Of a stretch of 64,000 nucleotides of DNA, positions 1-10,600 are shown in pieces. The notes beneath the pieces were generated by a model. That model ran no database searches and had not been told where the DNA came from. It worked only from the letters and a program-made list of their open reading frames with translations. Position 1 is the first letter of the stretch. The number at the start of each line of letters is the position of its first letter. Made by a program: the position numbers and the translations under genes. Source of the DNA: Bradyrhizobium archetypum (GTDB lineage: Bacteria > Pseudomonadota > Alphaproteobacteria > Rhizobiales > Xanthobacteraceae); assembly GCF_013114835.1 (NCBI RefSeq), contig NZ_JAAVLW010000003.1, forward strand, positions 744,001-808,000, in the 5' to 3' direction.

Positions 1-859
1 GCTGGCGCGAGAGCCCGAATTCGATTTCTGGCTTGCGGCCGACAAAGCCCAGCGAGCGCGCCGTGCGCACCGCCTCGAAGCGGCTCTCCGACGCCGCCCA
101 ACCTTCTACCGCCCAGACCGCGATGGGCTCGGAGATGCCCTTGACCTGGCGCAGGCCGAGACTGCGGAAAGTGAACAAATCGCCAAGCAGTTCGCGCGTT
201 GAAGCCGCAACGATGACCGCCCCCGGCTCGGCCAGGCCCTGGAGCCGGGCGGCGATGTTCGGTGTATCGCCGACCATCGCCTGCTGCTCCAACGCGCCTC
301 CGCTGATAAGGTCGCCCACCACGACAAGCCCGGTCGCGATCGCGATCCGCACCTCAACCCGTTCGGCGCATGTTTCGAGCGGCCTGATTGCGGCGATCAT
401 GTCGAGCCCGGCTCGCACGGCACGCTCGGCGTCATCCTCGTGCGCGCGGGGATAACCAAAATAGGCGAGCACGCCGTCGCCGACAAACCTGGCGATGCTG
501 CCGTCGTAAGTGGCGATAACCCTGGCGCAGGCGGTTCGATAGGCGCGGATTACCTCCCACATGTCCTCTGGATCAAGGCGGGCAGAGAGCTCGGTCGAGC
601 CGACCAGATCGCAGAACATCACGGTGAGGTGGCGTCGCTCGGCATCACGCTGACGAGCCTGCTCGCCAACCAATTCAACTTGCTTGAGTTCGGCGATCGC
701 CCGCAGCATCTTGCGGCGATGGCCGATCAGGACTCCGAGTCTGTCGAAGTCCTGATCCGTTAGCTCGGGAAGGACACCGATATCGATTCCGTTCTCAGCA
801 AAACGCAACGCGTATTGTCCAAGCCCAAGCTTCTCGAGCCAGTCTGCAATCTGCTGCAT
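1..859 (-). CDS. Class III adenylate/guanylate cyclase with N-terminal SAM domain (3' part outside window)
   Basis: Makes a cyclic nucleotide from ATP or GTP. The product starts MQQIADWLEKLGLGQYALRF, a SAM domain over about residues 1-60, followed by the cyclase domain from about residue 75. Both metal-binding regions are visible: VMFCDLVGST with its first Asp, and RFVGDGVLAYFGYPRAHEDD with its second. The reading frame is open to the window edge, so the C-terminus is missing. In this family it usually carries an AAA/TPR region, which I cannot see here. The start at 859 is chosen because GGTGGAG lies just upstream and the SAM domain begins at once. Cytoplasmic; the signal it senses is unknown. 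Confidence 0.85.
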   Translation of the reverse strand, partial: MQQIADWLEKLGLGQYALRFAENGIDIGVLPELTDQDFDRLGVLIGHRRKMLRAIAELKQVELVGEQARQRDAERRHLTVMFCDLVGSTELSARLDPEDMWEVIRAYRTACARVIATYDGSIARFVGDGVLAYFGYPRAHEDDAERAVRAGLDMIAAIRPLETCAERVEVRIAIATGLVVVGDLISGGALEQQAMVGDTPNIAARLQGLAEPGAVIVAASTRELLGDLFTFRSLGLRQVKGISEPIAVWAVEGWAASESRFEAVRTARSLGFVGRKPEIEFGLSRQ

Positions 860-992
860 TGGCTCCACCGAACTGTTGGCTGGCGGCTGGTCGGATTTTG
901 AACCACTGTTATAAAAATGCCATTCAATATTTGCGGGATGCGGTATTGGGCTGCTGGGCTCATCAAAAATCACGCGCAGCAACCAGGCTGAT

Positions 993-1169
993 ATGATCGA
1001 CAACGCCGGCAAATTGAACGGGAGCCGGCGACAAAAATTCGCGCAGCATCTGCTTCAAAACCACGACAAGTCGTTGCACAACACGCGCCTTGCGCCACCA
1101 ACGTTCAGCGCGAACAATCTGACGCTTTCTGTGAGGACCCTGAGGAAATTGATGGCCGCCGTCGTGTAA
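993..1169 (+). CDS. Possible small protein, 58 aa, unknown
   Basis: An open frame beginning MIDNAGKLNGSRRQKFAQHL and ending LRKLMAAVV sits in the gap between the divergent cyclase and the phosphoesterase. It is basic and polar, with no signal peptide or membrane segment. I see no strong ribosome binding site and recognise no family. It may be a real small gene or chance coding in a 340-base gap. Confidence 0.22.
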   Translation: MIDNAGKLNGSRRQKFAQHLLQNHDKSLHNTRLAPPTFSANNLTLSVRTLRKLMAAVV

Positions 1170-1197
1170 CCAGTCACACGGGCTTTTTTCGAACTTC

Positions 1198-2019
1198 TCA
1201 GGCGCTTTTCGATGAGGAGAAAAGCGGATCGGCGATCCGGCCCAAAGATTCAAGCCAGGTCGGCGGGTTCTCGATCGTTGCTGCCGGCCGTAGCAAGGGC
1301 GCGCGCAAATCGATGCGTTGCGCTTCACCGGCCGCAATCCAGAACGCCGCGCTCTCATCGAGATCGAGCACGATATAAACCGGCGGACGGCCGGGCTGCA
1401 GGCCGGTGTTGAAGACCCAGGTCGTGCCGAGGCGATCGAACCACGCGCCGTCGGGAATGAAGGGCGACTGATGCACGTGGCCCGAGATCACCATCGACGG
1501 CTGGTATTGCGCGATCCATTGCACCAGTTCGACGTCGCCGAAGAACCGCTTGCCGCCCCAGCTCGTCGGCGAGTTCGCCGGCGGCGCGTGATGCACCCAG
1601 ATCCAGCGTTCTGTCCGCTCGCGCGCGGCATCGCGAAGCTGGGTTTCGATGCGGCTCTTGACCAGCGGCCCGTCCCACCACGGGCACACCGTGAAGCGCG
1701 TGCCGCCGATGGTCAGGCTGTCGCCATCGCAGGCGATGCCGAGCTCGCGCACATCGCCGATCCAGCGCGCGATCTTCTCGCCTTCGGCGCTGCGGTCGTC
1801 GAGATCGTGATTGCCGGAGCAGAGAATGACGCGCGTCACCTGCGAGAGCCGTGACAGGTACTTTTTCACCACCAGAATCTGCGCCCGGAAATCGACGAAC
1901 GATCCGATGTCGAGCGCATCGCCGGCAAAGATGACGACGTCGAATTCAGGAGCTGCCGCAAGCAGCCAGTCGAACTGCGGCAGCGAATAATGCAGATCGG
2001 CAACGACAAGGCAGCGCAT
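1198..2019 (-). CDS. Calcineurin-like metallophosphoesterase
   Basis: A predicted metal-dependent phosphohydrolase of 273 residues. The ordered metal-ligand motifs of the family are all present: DLH near the N-terminus (VVADLHYS), GD (IFAGDALD), GNHD (CSGNHDL), and GHVH (VISGHVHQS) towards the C-terminus, with a further HH pair in WVHHAPP. The frame continues upstream of 2019, but the protein should start at MRCLVVADLHYS because the fold begins at that strand. No signal peptide, so cytoplasmic. Its substrate (nucleotide, phosphodiester or phosphoprotein) cannot be told from sequence. It stands alone with no operon partner. Confidence 0.85.
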   Translation of the reverse strand: MRCLVVADLHYSLPQFDWLLAAAPEFDVVIFAGDALDIGSFVDFRAQILVVKKYLSRLSQVTRVILCSGNHDLDDRSAEGEKIARWIGDVRELGIACDGDSLTIGGTRFTVCPWWDGPLVKSRIETQLRDAARERTERWIWVHHAPPANSPTSWGGKRFFGDVELVQWIAQYQPSMVISGHVHQSPFIPDGAWFDRLGTTWVFNTGLQPGRPPVYIVLDLDESAAFWIAAGEAQRIDLRAPLLRPAATIENPPTWLESLGRIADPLFSSSKSA

Positions 2020-2318
2020 AATGATTTCAAATCCAAAATGCCCGGGAAACAGGCGATCCGCTGGGCGGATGCATTGGGCAGACTGGATTGGAGCAAGAAT
2101 TGTGCCGCCCTGATATTCAGACGGGATTCGTCCCCCGATAGAAGGACTGCTGGCAGGTCGGATATCGGAGATATGCAAATCGACGCGAATGACCCAGCGT
2201 GGAACAGGGTGATGCCGGATCGAAATGGTGGAGCGACGGCCGGTTTTGCTTCACAAGCGGCAAAGTGCAGCCGATCATCTGCCCGCTATGGCTTACTGAT
2301 TCCGAGAGGCTGCATGGG
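2020..2318. other. Intergenic, no gene seen
   Basis: About 300 bases between the phosphoesterase start and the 3' end of the YdeI-like gene. Short frames on both strands have neither a ribosome binding site nor a recognisable product. The promoter of the phosphoesterase should lie near 2030-2080. Confidence 0.4.
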
Positions 2319-2897
2319 TCAGTGAAACTTCTCGCCACGATCCAGTTTCGCAACAATTTGCGCGATCCGTCTGGCGCGCGTCTCGGGCTTCTTCGCTGTA
2401 TGAAGGCGATAGTAGATTGAATAGAGATTTCTGCGATCGAGCGTAGCGAAGAACGCTTTCGCCGCGGGCATGTCCTCCAAGGCGTCGAGAAAGTCTTGCG
2501 GGATAGTCATGTCCGCTGAGCCCGCGTATGCGGTGTCCCATCGTCCATCCGACTTGGCCGCTTCGACCTGAGCCAATCCAGCGGGAAACATCCGCCCTTC
2601 AGCGATCAGGGTTGTTGCATGACGGCAGTTCTTGGCCGACCAATTGGAATTCACCTTCCTCGGGGTAAGTCGTTGCAAGTACGACATGTCGTCGAAAGGT
2701 TTCATCTGGCCATCGATCCAACCGACGCGGATGGACTCAATAACGCAATCGTTCCACGTCACCGACGGCACGCCCGTGTCTGATTTGAAGATCCGCACCC
2801 AGAGTTCGGTCGCAGCGCCATGGTGCTTCTCAAGCCAGTCCCCAAGCTTGGATGCGTTCTCAAATGCCAACGGGGCTTGCTGCTTTTTGCGAACCAT
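2319..2897 (-). CDS. YdeI/OmpD-associated family protein
   Basis: A 192-residue cytoplasmic protein of the YdeI/OmdA (bacteriocin-protection) type. Family marks are WLEKHHGAATELWVRIFKSD near the N-terminus, the WNDCVIESIRVGWIDGQMK block, and a C-terminal helical part ending RIAQIVAKLDRGEKFH, which matches the R-I-x-x-x-x-x-L-x-x-G-x-K tail of relatives. The start is placed at MVRKKQQAPL; twenty further residues upstream are open but look like leader sequence. The biochemical role of the family is poorly defined. It has no operon partner. Confidence 0.8.
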   Translation of the reverse strand: MVRKKQQAPLAFENASKLGDWLEKHHGAATELWVRIFKSDTGVPSVTWNDCVIESIRVGWIDGQMKPFDDMSYLQRLTPRKVNSNWSAKNCRHATTLIAEGRMFPAGLAQVEAAKSDGRWDTAYAGSADMTIPQDFLDALEDMPAAKAFFATLDRRNLYSIYYRLHTAKKPETRARRIAQIVAKLDRGEKFH

Positions 2898-3088
2898 AGG
2901 CAACTCTACCACGTAGACAGCAAAGCCTCCATCTGCGGACAACAAGCCCAGTGGCAAGCTCTCTTGGTGCTGAGGTCTGTTGTTGGCCCTCTTCAGACTT
3001 CAGGCGACGTCTGATTCGAGTCCGCAAAGCGCGGGATAGCGGACATCGATCAAGCCGCGCTCACGAATCTGTATGATGAGTAGTGAGC

Positions 3089-4588
3089 CTAGTCCTCGCT
3101 CGCTTTAAAGCGGCCGAGCCCCTTCAGCACGAACGGCGCCAATAGCGCGATCAGCGCAATGCCGAGCAGTGTTGCCGACATCGGGCTCTGCAGCAGCACG
3201 ATGGGATCGCCGAGACTGATCGCGAGCGCGCGGCGCAACTGGCTTTCGGCGATCGGCCCGAGGATAAGGCCGACGACGACAGGCGCGATCGGAAAATCGA
3301 ACCGGCGCATCAAGAAGCCCAGCACGCCGAAGCCTGCCAGCATCGACAGCTCGACCACCGAGGGCTTTGCTGCGATCGTGCCCATGGTCGCGAAGACGAG
3401 AATGCCGGCGTACAGCCAGGGCTGCGGGATCGCGAGCAGTCGCACCCACAGGCCGACCAGCGGCAGGTTGAGCACCAGCAGCATGACGTTGGCGATGAAG
3501 AGACTGGCAATCAGGCCCCATACGAGATCGGGCCGCTCGGCAAACAGCAGTGGCCCCGGATTCAGGCCGTATTGCTGAAAGCCCGCCAGCATCATCGCGG
3601 CCGTAGCCGAAGTCGGCAGCCCGAGCGTCAGCAGCGGCACGAGGGTACCGGCGGCGGAGGCATTGTTGGCGGCTTCCGGACCGGCGACGCCTTCAATCGC
3701 GCCCTTGCCGAATTCCTCCGGATGTTTGGTCAGCCGCTTTTCGGTCGAGTAGGACAGGAAGGTCGGAATTTCCGCCCCGCCGGCGGGCAGCGCGCCGATC
3801 GGGAAGCCGAACATCGTGCCGCGCAGCCACGCTTTCCACGACCGCCGCCAGTCTTCCGTCGTCATCCACAGCGAGCCGCGCACCGGCTCGATCTGCTCCT
3901 CGGCGTGATGGCGGCGCGATGCGACGTAGAGCGCTTCGCCGACAGCGAACAGGCCGACGGCCAACGTCGTCACTTCGACGCCGTCGAGCAGTTCGGGGAT
4001 GCCGAAAGCAAGCCGAGCCTGGCCGGTGAGCTTGTCGATCCCGATCAGCCCGAGCGTCAGCCCGATGAACAGACTGGTCAGTCCGCGGATCGGCGAATCG
4101 CCGAAGGTTGCCGACACCGTGACGAAGGCCACGCACATCAGCGCGAAATAATCTTCGGGCCCGAAGCGCACCGCAAAATCCACCAGCCAGGGGGCGAGAA
4201 AGGCAAGGCCAATGGTGGCAATGGTGCCGGCGACGAACGAGCCGATCGCCGATGTGGCCAGCGCCGGACCGCCGCGGCCGGCCTTGGCCATCTTATTGCC
4301 CTCGAGCGCGGTCGCCATCGATGCGCTCTCGCCGGGCGTGTTGATGAGGATCGCCGTGGTCGATCCGCCATACATGCCGCCGTAATAGATGCCGGCGAAC
4401 ATGATCAACGAGCCGCCGGGATCAAGCTTGTAGGTCACCGGCAGCAGCAACGCGACGGTAAGCGCCGGTCCGATACCGGGCAGCACGCCGACCGCCGTGC
4501 CGAGAAACACGCCGGTCAGCGCGTAGAGCAGGTTCATGGGCTGCACGGCGACGGCCATGCCATGCGCAAGCGCGGCGAAGGTTTCCAT
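3089..4588 (-). CDS. tctA: Tripartite tricarboxylate transporter large membrane subunit TctA
   Basis: The large permease of a TTT uptake system for citrate-like carboxylates. It has 499 residues, normal for TctA, with about ten to twelve hydrophobic segments. The typical N-terminus ([20 protein letters not shown]) is followed by the [18 protein letters not shown] signature. A second Gly-rich half has [19 protein letters not shown]. It is last in a compact tctC-tctB-tctA operon, and its ATG shares one base with the tctB stop (TAATG), which indicates translational coupling. Inner membrane. The carried substrate cannot be deduced from the permease. Confidence 0.95.
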   Translation of the reverse strand: METFAALAHGMAVAVQPMNLLYALTGVFLGTAVGVLPGIGPALTVALLLPVTYKLDPGGSLIMFAGIYYGGMYGGSTTAILINTPGESASMATALEGNKMAKAGRGGPALATSAIGSFVAGTIATIGLAFLAPWLVDFAVRFGPEDYFALMCVAFVTVSATFGDSPIRGLTSLFIGLTLGLIGIDKLTGQARLAFGIPELLDGVEVTTLAVGLFAVGEALYVASRRHHAEEQIEPVRGSLWMTTEDWRRSWKAWLRGTMFGFPIGALPAGGAEIPTFLSYSTEKRLTKHPEEFGKGAIEGVAGPEAANNASAAGTLVPLLTLGLPTSATAAMMLAGFQQYGLNPGPLLFAERPDLVWGLIASLFIANVMLLVLNLPLVGLWVRLLAIPQPWLYAGILVFATMGTIAAKPSVVELSMLAGFGVLGFLMRRFDFPIAPVVVGLILGPIAESQLRRALAISLGDPIVLLQSPMSATLLGIALIALLAPFVLKGLGRFKASED

Positions 4589-5088
4589 TACAGCAGTCTT
4601 TCCAGAGGGCCGGCGGGAAGGCTCAACGTCAAAAGCCGATCGAAAGCGAGATAGATCAGCGTGCTCATCACGAGGGCGATGATGAGATCGGTCAAGATGG
4701 CGCGCCGCCCGAAGGCTGCCGAGGTGGCGACGAACAGGATCGACGTCGCCAGGATGAAGCCGCCGCCAAGGCCGATGATCGCGATCAGCAGCGCAAGCCC
4801 GCCAAGGATCAGCAGCACCGGCTTTGGATCGGTGCTCTCGCGCGGCGGCAGGTTGCCGCGCAACGCATCGATCAGGTTGGCGATCGCGAGAATGCCGAGC
4901 CCCGTGGCGACAACGAGAGGCATCGCCTCCGGCCCCATGCCGTACATCGAGGTGGATGGGAGGCGGCTGGCGTCCCACACCAGCACTGCGGCGAGCGCCG
5001 CCAGTGCGAACGCAATGACCAGGCCCGCGGGATCGACGCGCTGCGACCTTGGCTGCTGCGAAAGATCGCTGGAAGGGCTCTCCGTCAT
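4588..5088 (-). CDS. tctB: Tripartite tricarboxylate transporter small membrane subunit TctB
   Basis: A 166-residue inner-membrane protein with four hydrophobic helices: [34 protein letters not shown], a Gly/Ile-rich central pair, and a C-terminal helix. Size and topology match TctB/DUF1468. Its ATG overlaps the tctC stop by four bases (ATGA) and its stop overlaps the tctA start, so all three are one mRNA. It assists TctA. Confidence 0.92.
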   Translation of the reverse strand: MTESPSSDLSQQPRSQRVDPAGLVIAFALAALAAVLVWDASRLPSTSMYGMGPEAMPLVVATGLGILAIANLIDALRGNLPPRESTDPKPVLLILGGLALLIAIIGLGGGFILATSILFVATSAAFGRRAILTDLIIALVMSTLIYLAFDRLLTLSLPAGPLERLL

Positions 5089-6053
5089 GACTTGACGAGG
5101 CCGACCGATTTCAGCACGTCGGTGACGCGTGTGGTTTCCTTCTTCAGGAAATCGGCGAACGCGTCGCCGCCCAGATAGGCGTCCTCCCAGCCCTTCTGCT
5201 TGAGGATGTCCTTCCAGGCATCCGACTGGACCATCTTCTCCACCGCCTCGGTCAGCGTCTTGCGCTGTTCAGGCGTGATGCCGGGAGGCGCGACCACCGA
5301 GCGCCAGTTGGCGATCACGAGATCGATCCCCTGTTCCTTGAATGTCGGAATGTCGATGCCGGCGATGCGCTTCTCCGACGTCACGCCGAGCGCACGCAAT
5401 TTGCCCGATTTGATCTGGCCTTCGTATTCACTCAGCCCCGAAATACCCGCAGTGACCTTGCCGCCGAGAATGGCCGCGAGCGACTCGCCACCGCCGGAGA
5501 AAGGAATGTAATTGATCTTCTTCGCGTCGGCGCCGATCGTTCCCGCAAACAATGCCGCCATCACATGGTCGACGCCGCCGGCCGAGCCGCCGGCAAACGT
5601 CACCTTGGCGATGTCGGCCTTCACAGCATTGGCAAGGTCCTGCGCGGTCTTGAGCGGTGAATTCGCCGGCACGACGATCACCTGGATCTCCTCGGTGAGG
5701 CGCGCAATCGGCGTCACCTGCTCGAGCGTCACCGGCGACTTGTTCATGGCGAGCGCGCCCACCATGACGAAGCCGTTCACCATCAACTGGTTGCCGTCGC
5801 CCTTGGCGCCGTTGACGAACTGCGCGATGCCGACGCTGCCGCCGGCGCCGGCGACGTTGGTAACCTGGACGCTGCGGGCGATCTTGGCAGCCACCAGCGC
5901 CTGCTGCATCGACCGCGCGGTCTGGTCCCATCCGCCGCCGGGCGCCGCCGGCGCCATGATCTTGAGCTCGAGCTGCTGGGCGAGGGCAGGGCCAGCGGCT
6001 GCAAGCGCCAACGCAACGACCGCGCCGAACAGGCGCGCACTAAACGGCTTCAT
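5085..6053 (-). CDS. tctC: TctC/Bug-family periplasmic solute-binding protein
   Basis: The substrate-capturing periplasmic subunit of the TTT transporter, 322 residues. A Sec signal peptide ends at about residue 25 ([11 protein letters not shown], then QQLELKI). The mature part has the Bug fold marks: [20 protein letters not shown] at the first ligand loop, [10 protein letters not shown], and the [19 protein letters not shown] block. First gene of the operon, so its upstream gap (6054-6171) should hold the promoter. The adjacent TetR gene is on the same strand upstream and might act on it, but this is not shown. Ligand unknown; TctC homologues bind citrate, other carboxylates or aromatic acids. 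Confidence 0.92.
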   Translation of the reverse strand: MKPFSARLFGAVVALALAAAGPALAQQLELKIMAPAAPGGGWDQTARSMQQALVAAKIARSVQVTNVAGAGGSVGIAQFVNGAKGDGNQLMVNGFVMVGALAMNKSPVTLEQVTPIARLTEEIQVIVVPANSPLKTAQDLANAVKADIAKVTFAGGSAGGVDHVMAALFAGTIGADAKKINYIPFSGGGESLAAILGGKVTAGISGLSEYEGQIKSGKLRALGVTSEKRIAGIDIPTFKEQGIDLVIANWRSVVAPPGITPEQRKTLTEAVEKMVQSDAWKDILKQKGWEDAYLGGDAFADFLKKETTRVTDVLKSVGLVKS

Positions 6054-6171
6054 GGGGTTTCCTCCAGGCTCACACAGAGCGGCTGTGTGTCAATTCGCCG
6101 CATATCAGCCGGAAATGCCGCCACTGTCCAGAAGGACCTTTGCGTCTCCCGAGCCGGATCCGGAGAATTCG

Positions 6172-6816
6172 CTACGGCCTGGAAGCGCGGGCGTCTTTGG
6201 CCTTCGGCATTCGCCTAGAGCGAAAGTGAAGCGCCAATTGCTCGGCACAGCTGCGAAGCGGAGCCGTGCTTTGCCTTGCCTTGGCCTGGGCGATGGCGCC
6301 TGAATAAGACGCGATGACGAAAGTGGCCAAGGCGTCGGCGTCGAACGTGCCGGCGAAATCCGCACGCAGTTTGTCCGCGATGACCTTGCGCCAATTGTCA
6401 TAGATCCCCTCGATCGCCTCTCGAAATTCAGGATCTGCGACGCAAAGCTCGAGCGCCAGATTATTCAGCGGGCATCCCAGAATGGTCCTGGACCGGTCCA
6501 GCGCCGATGCGATCTGCTCGAACGCCGTGCGTATCCCTTCCTGCGCGCCGCGTGCCGATCTGACCGGCTCGAGCCAATGCTTGTCGACGGCTTGCGCCAC
6601 GCGCTCCTGAATGACGCTGAGCGCAAGGACCTTCTTCGTCGGGAAATGATGGTGGAGGGCGCCTGCCGTCACGCCGGCCGCGCGAACAATGTCGTGCGTG
6701 CTGGTCGAGTGGTAGCCACGTTTCTGGAAAGCATCCGCTGTCGCATCCAGGATGCGCTTTCTGACGCCGGCTGGATCGTTTGTTCGCGAGCGGCCGCTGG
6801 CTGGCTTTTTGGTCAT
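6172..6816 (-). CDS. TetR/AcrR family transcriptional regulator
   Basis: A 214-residue repressor-like protein. The N-terminal helix-turn-helix (about residues 18-65) reads RILDATADAFQKRGYHSTST followed by IVRAAGVTAGALHHHFPTKK, typical of TetR. The C-terminal ligand/dimer domain resembles the YcdC/tetracyclin-repressor-like group with a cysteine in ILGCPLNNLALEL. It is divergent from a glutathione transferase gene 111 bases away, and a 7-bp perfect dyad lies in the gap, so auto- and GST regulation is likely. The inducer is unknown; an electrophile or aromatic compound would fit the GST partner. Confidence 0.9.
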   Translation of the reverse strand: MTKKPASGRSRTNDPAGVRKRILDATADAFQKRGYHSTSTHDIVRAAGVTAGALHHHFPTKKVLALSVIQERVAQAVDKHWLEPVRSARGAQEGIRTAFEQIASALDRSRTILGCPLNNLALELCVADPEFREAIEGIYDNWRKVIADKLRADFAGTFDADALATFVIASYSGAIAQAKARQSTAPLRSCAEQLALHFRSRRMPKAKDARASRP

Positions 6817-6860
6817 GAAGCGACTCCCACCGCTGTCGGCACCGCGAGCCGTCTATCGGA

Positions 6861-6889
6861 TTGACAAAAACAGGGCAACCTGTTTGTTT
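6861..6889 (+). promoter_or_regulatory. Dyad operator overlapping a -35 element, TetR/GST divergent promoter
   Basis: TTGACA at 6861-6866 is a consensus -35 box for the GST gene. Immediately after it is a perfect inverted repeat, AAACAGG (6868-6874), spacer GCAA, CCTGTTT (6879-6885). The dyad fills the -35/-10 spacer, a classic repressor position. The -10 (TTGTTT, 6884-6889) is poor. Inference: operator of the adjacent TetR protein. Confidence 0.55.
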
Positions 6890-6927
6890 TGGGTCACGAC
6901 TGTTTCGGCGATTGAAGGTGGGAACCC

Positions 6928-7647
6928 ATGCCCGAGGACGTTCAATCTGGTCGAGAAGCCGATCGCGCCAGCGATCGCAGGATACGGCTGTTCTCCGGTC
7001 CCTTGAGCATGTTCGGTGCCAAAGTTCAGATCGCGCTGCACGAGAAGAATGTCGATTTCGAACTCGTGATGGTGCCCTTCACCGTGAAGGAAGGCTACGC
7101 GCCAAAGCACCCGGAAGTGCTGCGCATCAATCCAAAGCGCCAGGTCCCCGTGCTGATCGACGGCGGCCTCGAGATCTTCGATTCCACCCAGATTTTCGAG
7201 TATCTGGAAGACATCGAGCCGCATCCTGCGCTGTGGCCTGCGACGCCTGCCGCACGGGCGTGGTCGCGCCGGCTGGAGCATGAATCGGATGAGGTCTATT
7301 TCCCGCACATCATCAAATTGATGCAGCTCTGGAAAGCGCCTGATGATCCCGCCGCGGAAGTCGCGCGCGCGGGCGCTGCCGCCTATTATCGAACGATGGA
7401 GGCCGTGCTCGGTGACCGTGAGTTTCTCGGCGGCGAATATTCCTTTGCCGATATCGCGTTCTATATGGCCCAGCTCTTCGGTGTCCGGATGGGTGCCGAC
7501 ATGACTGATGAAATGCCGAAGCTTCTGCAATGGCGGCAGCGCATGACGGCAAGACCGGCCGTCATCAAGGTGGTCGGACCGATGGCCGACTATTTGCGCA
7601 GCCAGGGCCTCAGCGTCCCCGCGTTTCTCTTGCAAAAGACGGCGTGA
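6928..7647 (+). CDS. Glutathione S-transferase family protein
   Basis: A 239-residue cytosolic GST. The N-terminal thioredoxin-like domain (about 20-100) has LFSGPLSMFGAKVQIALHEK, with the Ser at the catalytic position, and the cis-Pro glutathione site NPKRQVPVLIDGG followed by IFDSTQIFEYLE. The all-helical C-terminal domain follows, with the YSFADIAFYMAQ N-cap motif. About 25 residues precede the fold, so translation may start further in. Divergent from a TetR gene with a dyad between them; detoxification of an electrophile is a reasonable but unproven role. Confidence 0.9.
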   Translation: MPEDVQSGREADRASDRRIRLFSGPLSMFGAKVQIALHEKNVDFELVMVPFTVKEGYAPKHPEVLRINPKRQVPVLIDGGLEIFDSTQIFEYLEDIEPHPALWPATPAARAWSRRLEHESDEVYFPHIIKLMQLWKAPDDPAAEVARAGAAAYYRTMEAVLGDREFLGGEYSFADIAFYMAQLFGVRMGADMTDEMPKLLQWRQRMTARPAVIKVVGPMADYLRSQGLSVPAFLLQKTA

Positions 7648-7679
7648 TCTATGCCGCGTCTACGCGCCTGTTCGTCCGA

Positions 7680-10600
7680 TCAAGCGCGCGCGACCGCGTG
7701 CGGAAACACGATCTCGATCAGCGTGCCGGTGCGGCCGCCAGTCCTGATCTGGAATTTGGCGCGATTGGCTTCGACCAGCGCCTTGGTGAGCGATAGGCTG
7801 ACGGCCGCACTTTCGGATTGATCCGACGGTGCCCGCGTGCGGAACGGCTCGAGCGCTGCTGCAACCTCGTGGTCGTTGAGGCCATGGCCGGTGTCGCGGA
7901 CCCGCAGCATCACCTCGCCGAAATCGGACAGTGCGGTCGAGACGATGACCTGCCCGCCGGCATTGGCGAGGTGAATCGAATTGCCGATCAGGTTCAACGT
8001 GATCTGACGCAATGCCCGCCCGTCCGCAATCACCGGCGGCAGCGCGTGCGCCAGCGACGTGCGGATGATGATCCGCTCGCGGTTGGCCTGCGGCTGCATC
8101 ACCGCCACGCAGCTCTCGACCAGCTCGTTGAGGTTCTGCGCGGTGAAGGCCAGATCGAGCTTGCCGGTTTCTATTCGGCTGAGGTCGAGCAGGTCGTTGA
8201 TGATGGCGATCACGCGTTCGCCGGAAGCGCGGATGTCCTTCATGTATTCGCGGTAACGTTCATTGCCGAGTGCGCCGAAGCGCTCGCCGATCATCACTTC
8301 GGAGAACCCGATGATGGCATTCAGCGGCGTGCGCAGCTCGTGACTGATCCGCGCCAGCACATCGGCCTTGGCATTGGCGGCGCGTTCGGCCAGCCGCCGC
8401 GCCTCGCGCAATTCGTTCTCGGTCTTCTTGGCCTGCGACAGATCGCGAAATACCGCGAAGAAATTCGGACCATCGGCCCGGGTGCGGCCCATGGTCATCG
8501 ACAGCGGGATGATGCCGCCCTTGCTTTCGCGGCCCAGCACCTCGCGGCCATGATCGAGCAGGCTTTCGACGCCGGAAGCCTTGACGCCGGCGAGATATTC
8601 GAACACGGCGTGCTGGCTTTCGGGCGCAAACAGATCGGCGAGATTGCGCTCTACGAGTTCGTCGCCGTCGCGGCCGAACAGCGCTTCGGCGCTGCGGTTG
8701 GCCGCATTGATGTTGCCCTCGGCGTCGAACATCACGATGCCTTCGGCGGTGGTGTCGAGAATGGCGGCGAGTTCTTCGGCGTTGGCGTGGCCGACCGCCG
8801 ATGGCTCAAAGATATCAGGGTCCGCTGCCGGCTCGGCCTGCGTGATGGCGGCCGCGATCGCGGCACCCTCATGGCGGGTGGTGGAGAAGATCAAAGCGAG
8901 GGCGGAATCGCCGTCCCATGAAATGGTGTAGAGGCGGGCTTCTGCGGCCGACGATGGCGCATCGGAGTCCGCGAGCCCGCTTGCGGAAATCGTCACCGGT
9001 CGTCCGGTGTCCGACGTCGAGGACGCATTCGACGCGCCGGCTTCGACATAGAGCGCGTCGAGGCCGCCGGCATCTTCCAGCGCGTGCAGGTTCGGGTAGC
9101 CCATCTGGGTCAGAAAGGCGGGGTTGGCATAGAGCAGCCGGTCGAGCCGGTAGATCAGGATGCCGACCGGCAGGAGGTCGAGCAGCGCCTTGTCACGCGC
9201 GGCTTCGCCACGCGCGGGCGGCTCGGGCGTCGCCAGCCATTCGGGCGGCTCGTTGGCGTCTTCGCGCACCGCTGATGCTGTCAGCGGTTCGAAGATGGTT
9301 TCGCCGTCAGTGTCTGATGCGGCTTCGTTGCCGTTCTCGGTGTCGAGCCGCGCCGACAATTGCCGCGCGAGTTCGTTGAAGGCGCTGTTCTCAACCGGCG
9401 TCAGCGACAGGGACTTGGTTTCACCGGGGGCGCGGAACGGCACGACATTTCCGGGTGGGTCTGCCGGCGATTCGCTCGGCAGCGTATCCGGCGCGCTTTC
9501 CTCGAGACTTTCCTCGAAGCTTTCCTTGGGCGGTTCCACAGGCGTTTCCAAATTGTTCGGAGGTGAAGTCTCGGCAGCAATCGGTTCAGGCAAGACCTCG
9601 TGCGACGGCAGTGCTGCGCCGGCCGGCGCGCCCGCGGCAGTGGGCGGTTCTTGCGTCACCATCTCGCCGGACCATTCCGCCAGGCGGAGGGCGGCGAGCC
9701 GCGCTAGGGCATCGAAGTCGCGGCAGATGCCAAAGCCGCGATAGCCGGTGAAATTCCGCGCCCCATCGAAGATCGGCAAGCCGGATAGTTCGACCGCCAA
9801 CGCGCCGCCACCGTCCACCGGCCAGTTCAGCGTGATGCCGCTCCAGGTGTCATGGGTCGCCAATGCCTTTTCCACCCGGTTGGCCGGATCCAGCTTGAAG
9901 GTCTCGGCGATCGCGGGCCAAGGCCGGCCGAAAACGGCGGCTGCGTGGGGGCCGATCAGACCGACGAACTCGCAGGATCCGACCGTGAAGCGGCTTTGGC
10001 GGTCCATCTGCCAGGTGAAGCGCAGCGGCAGGCGCCGCTCCTGGGCCGGCTGGCCGGCCAACGCTTCGAGCGCAGGCGAAAGTGTACGGCGAACGGCTTC
10101 GGCCGCAGGCGGCGCTTCCGCAGCGGGCTCATCCGCAGCGGATTCGGCAAGCGCATCGAACAACGCAAACTCGGCGGGGGCATCGCCCGACTGCGCCGGC
10201 TGTTCGTAGTCGGGAAATGGTTGCGGAGCGATCGATGGCTCCGCGACGGGCATGGCGGGCGCGCTCGGCTGCGCGGCCGGCGATGGCGCTTCGCTATCTG
10301 GCTGCATCTCGTCCTCTGCCTGCCTATGTGCTTGCGCCGGTCGCGGCGCGATCAGCGCGATATTGCCGGCGGCGATCAGAACGCCGTGGCTGCCATTGGG
10401 AAAGTCGAACCGCGAGCAGCCGCAGGTCGCAAGCATGCCGGGCGCCGCGCCGAATCCACGCAGACGCTCCAGGCGGATGGCACCGTTGGGGAGCAACCGG
10501 CCGGTGAGCCGGGCGATCTGCCGCCGGTGCTGGTCGGCCGGACCGAAGGTTCTTTCGGCGAGGCTTGCTGCGCTGGTTGCGCCGAACACGCGGACGCCAG

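Noticed and set aside
3572..4654. 360-aa open frame antisense to tctA
   Set aside because: Arg/Gly/His-rich shadow of a membrane-protein gene; no domain.
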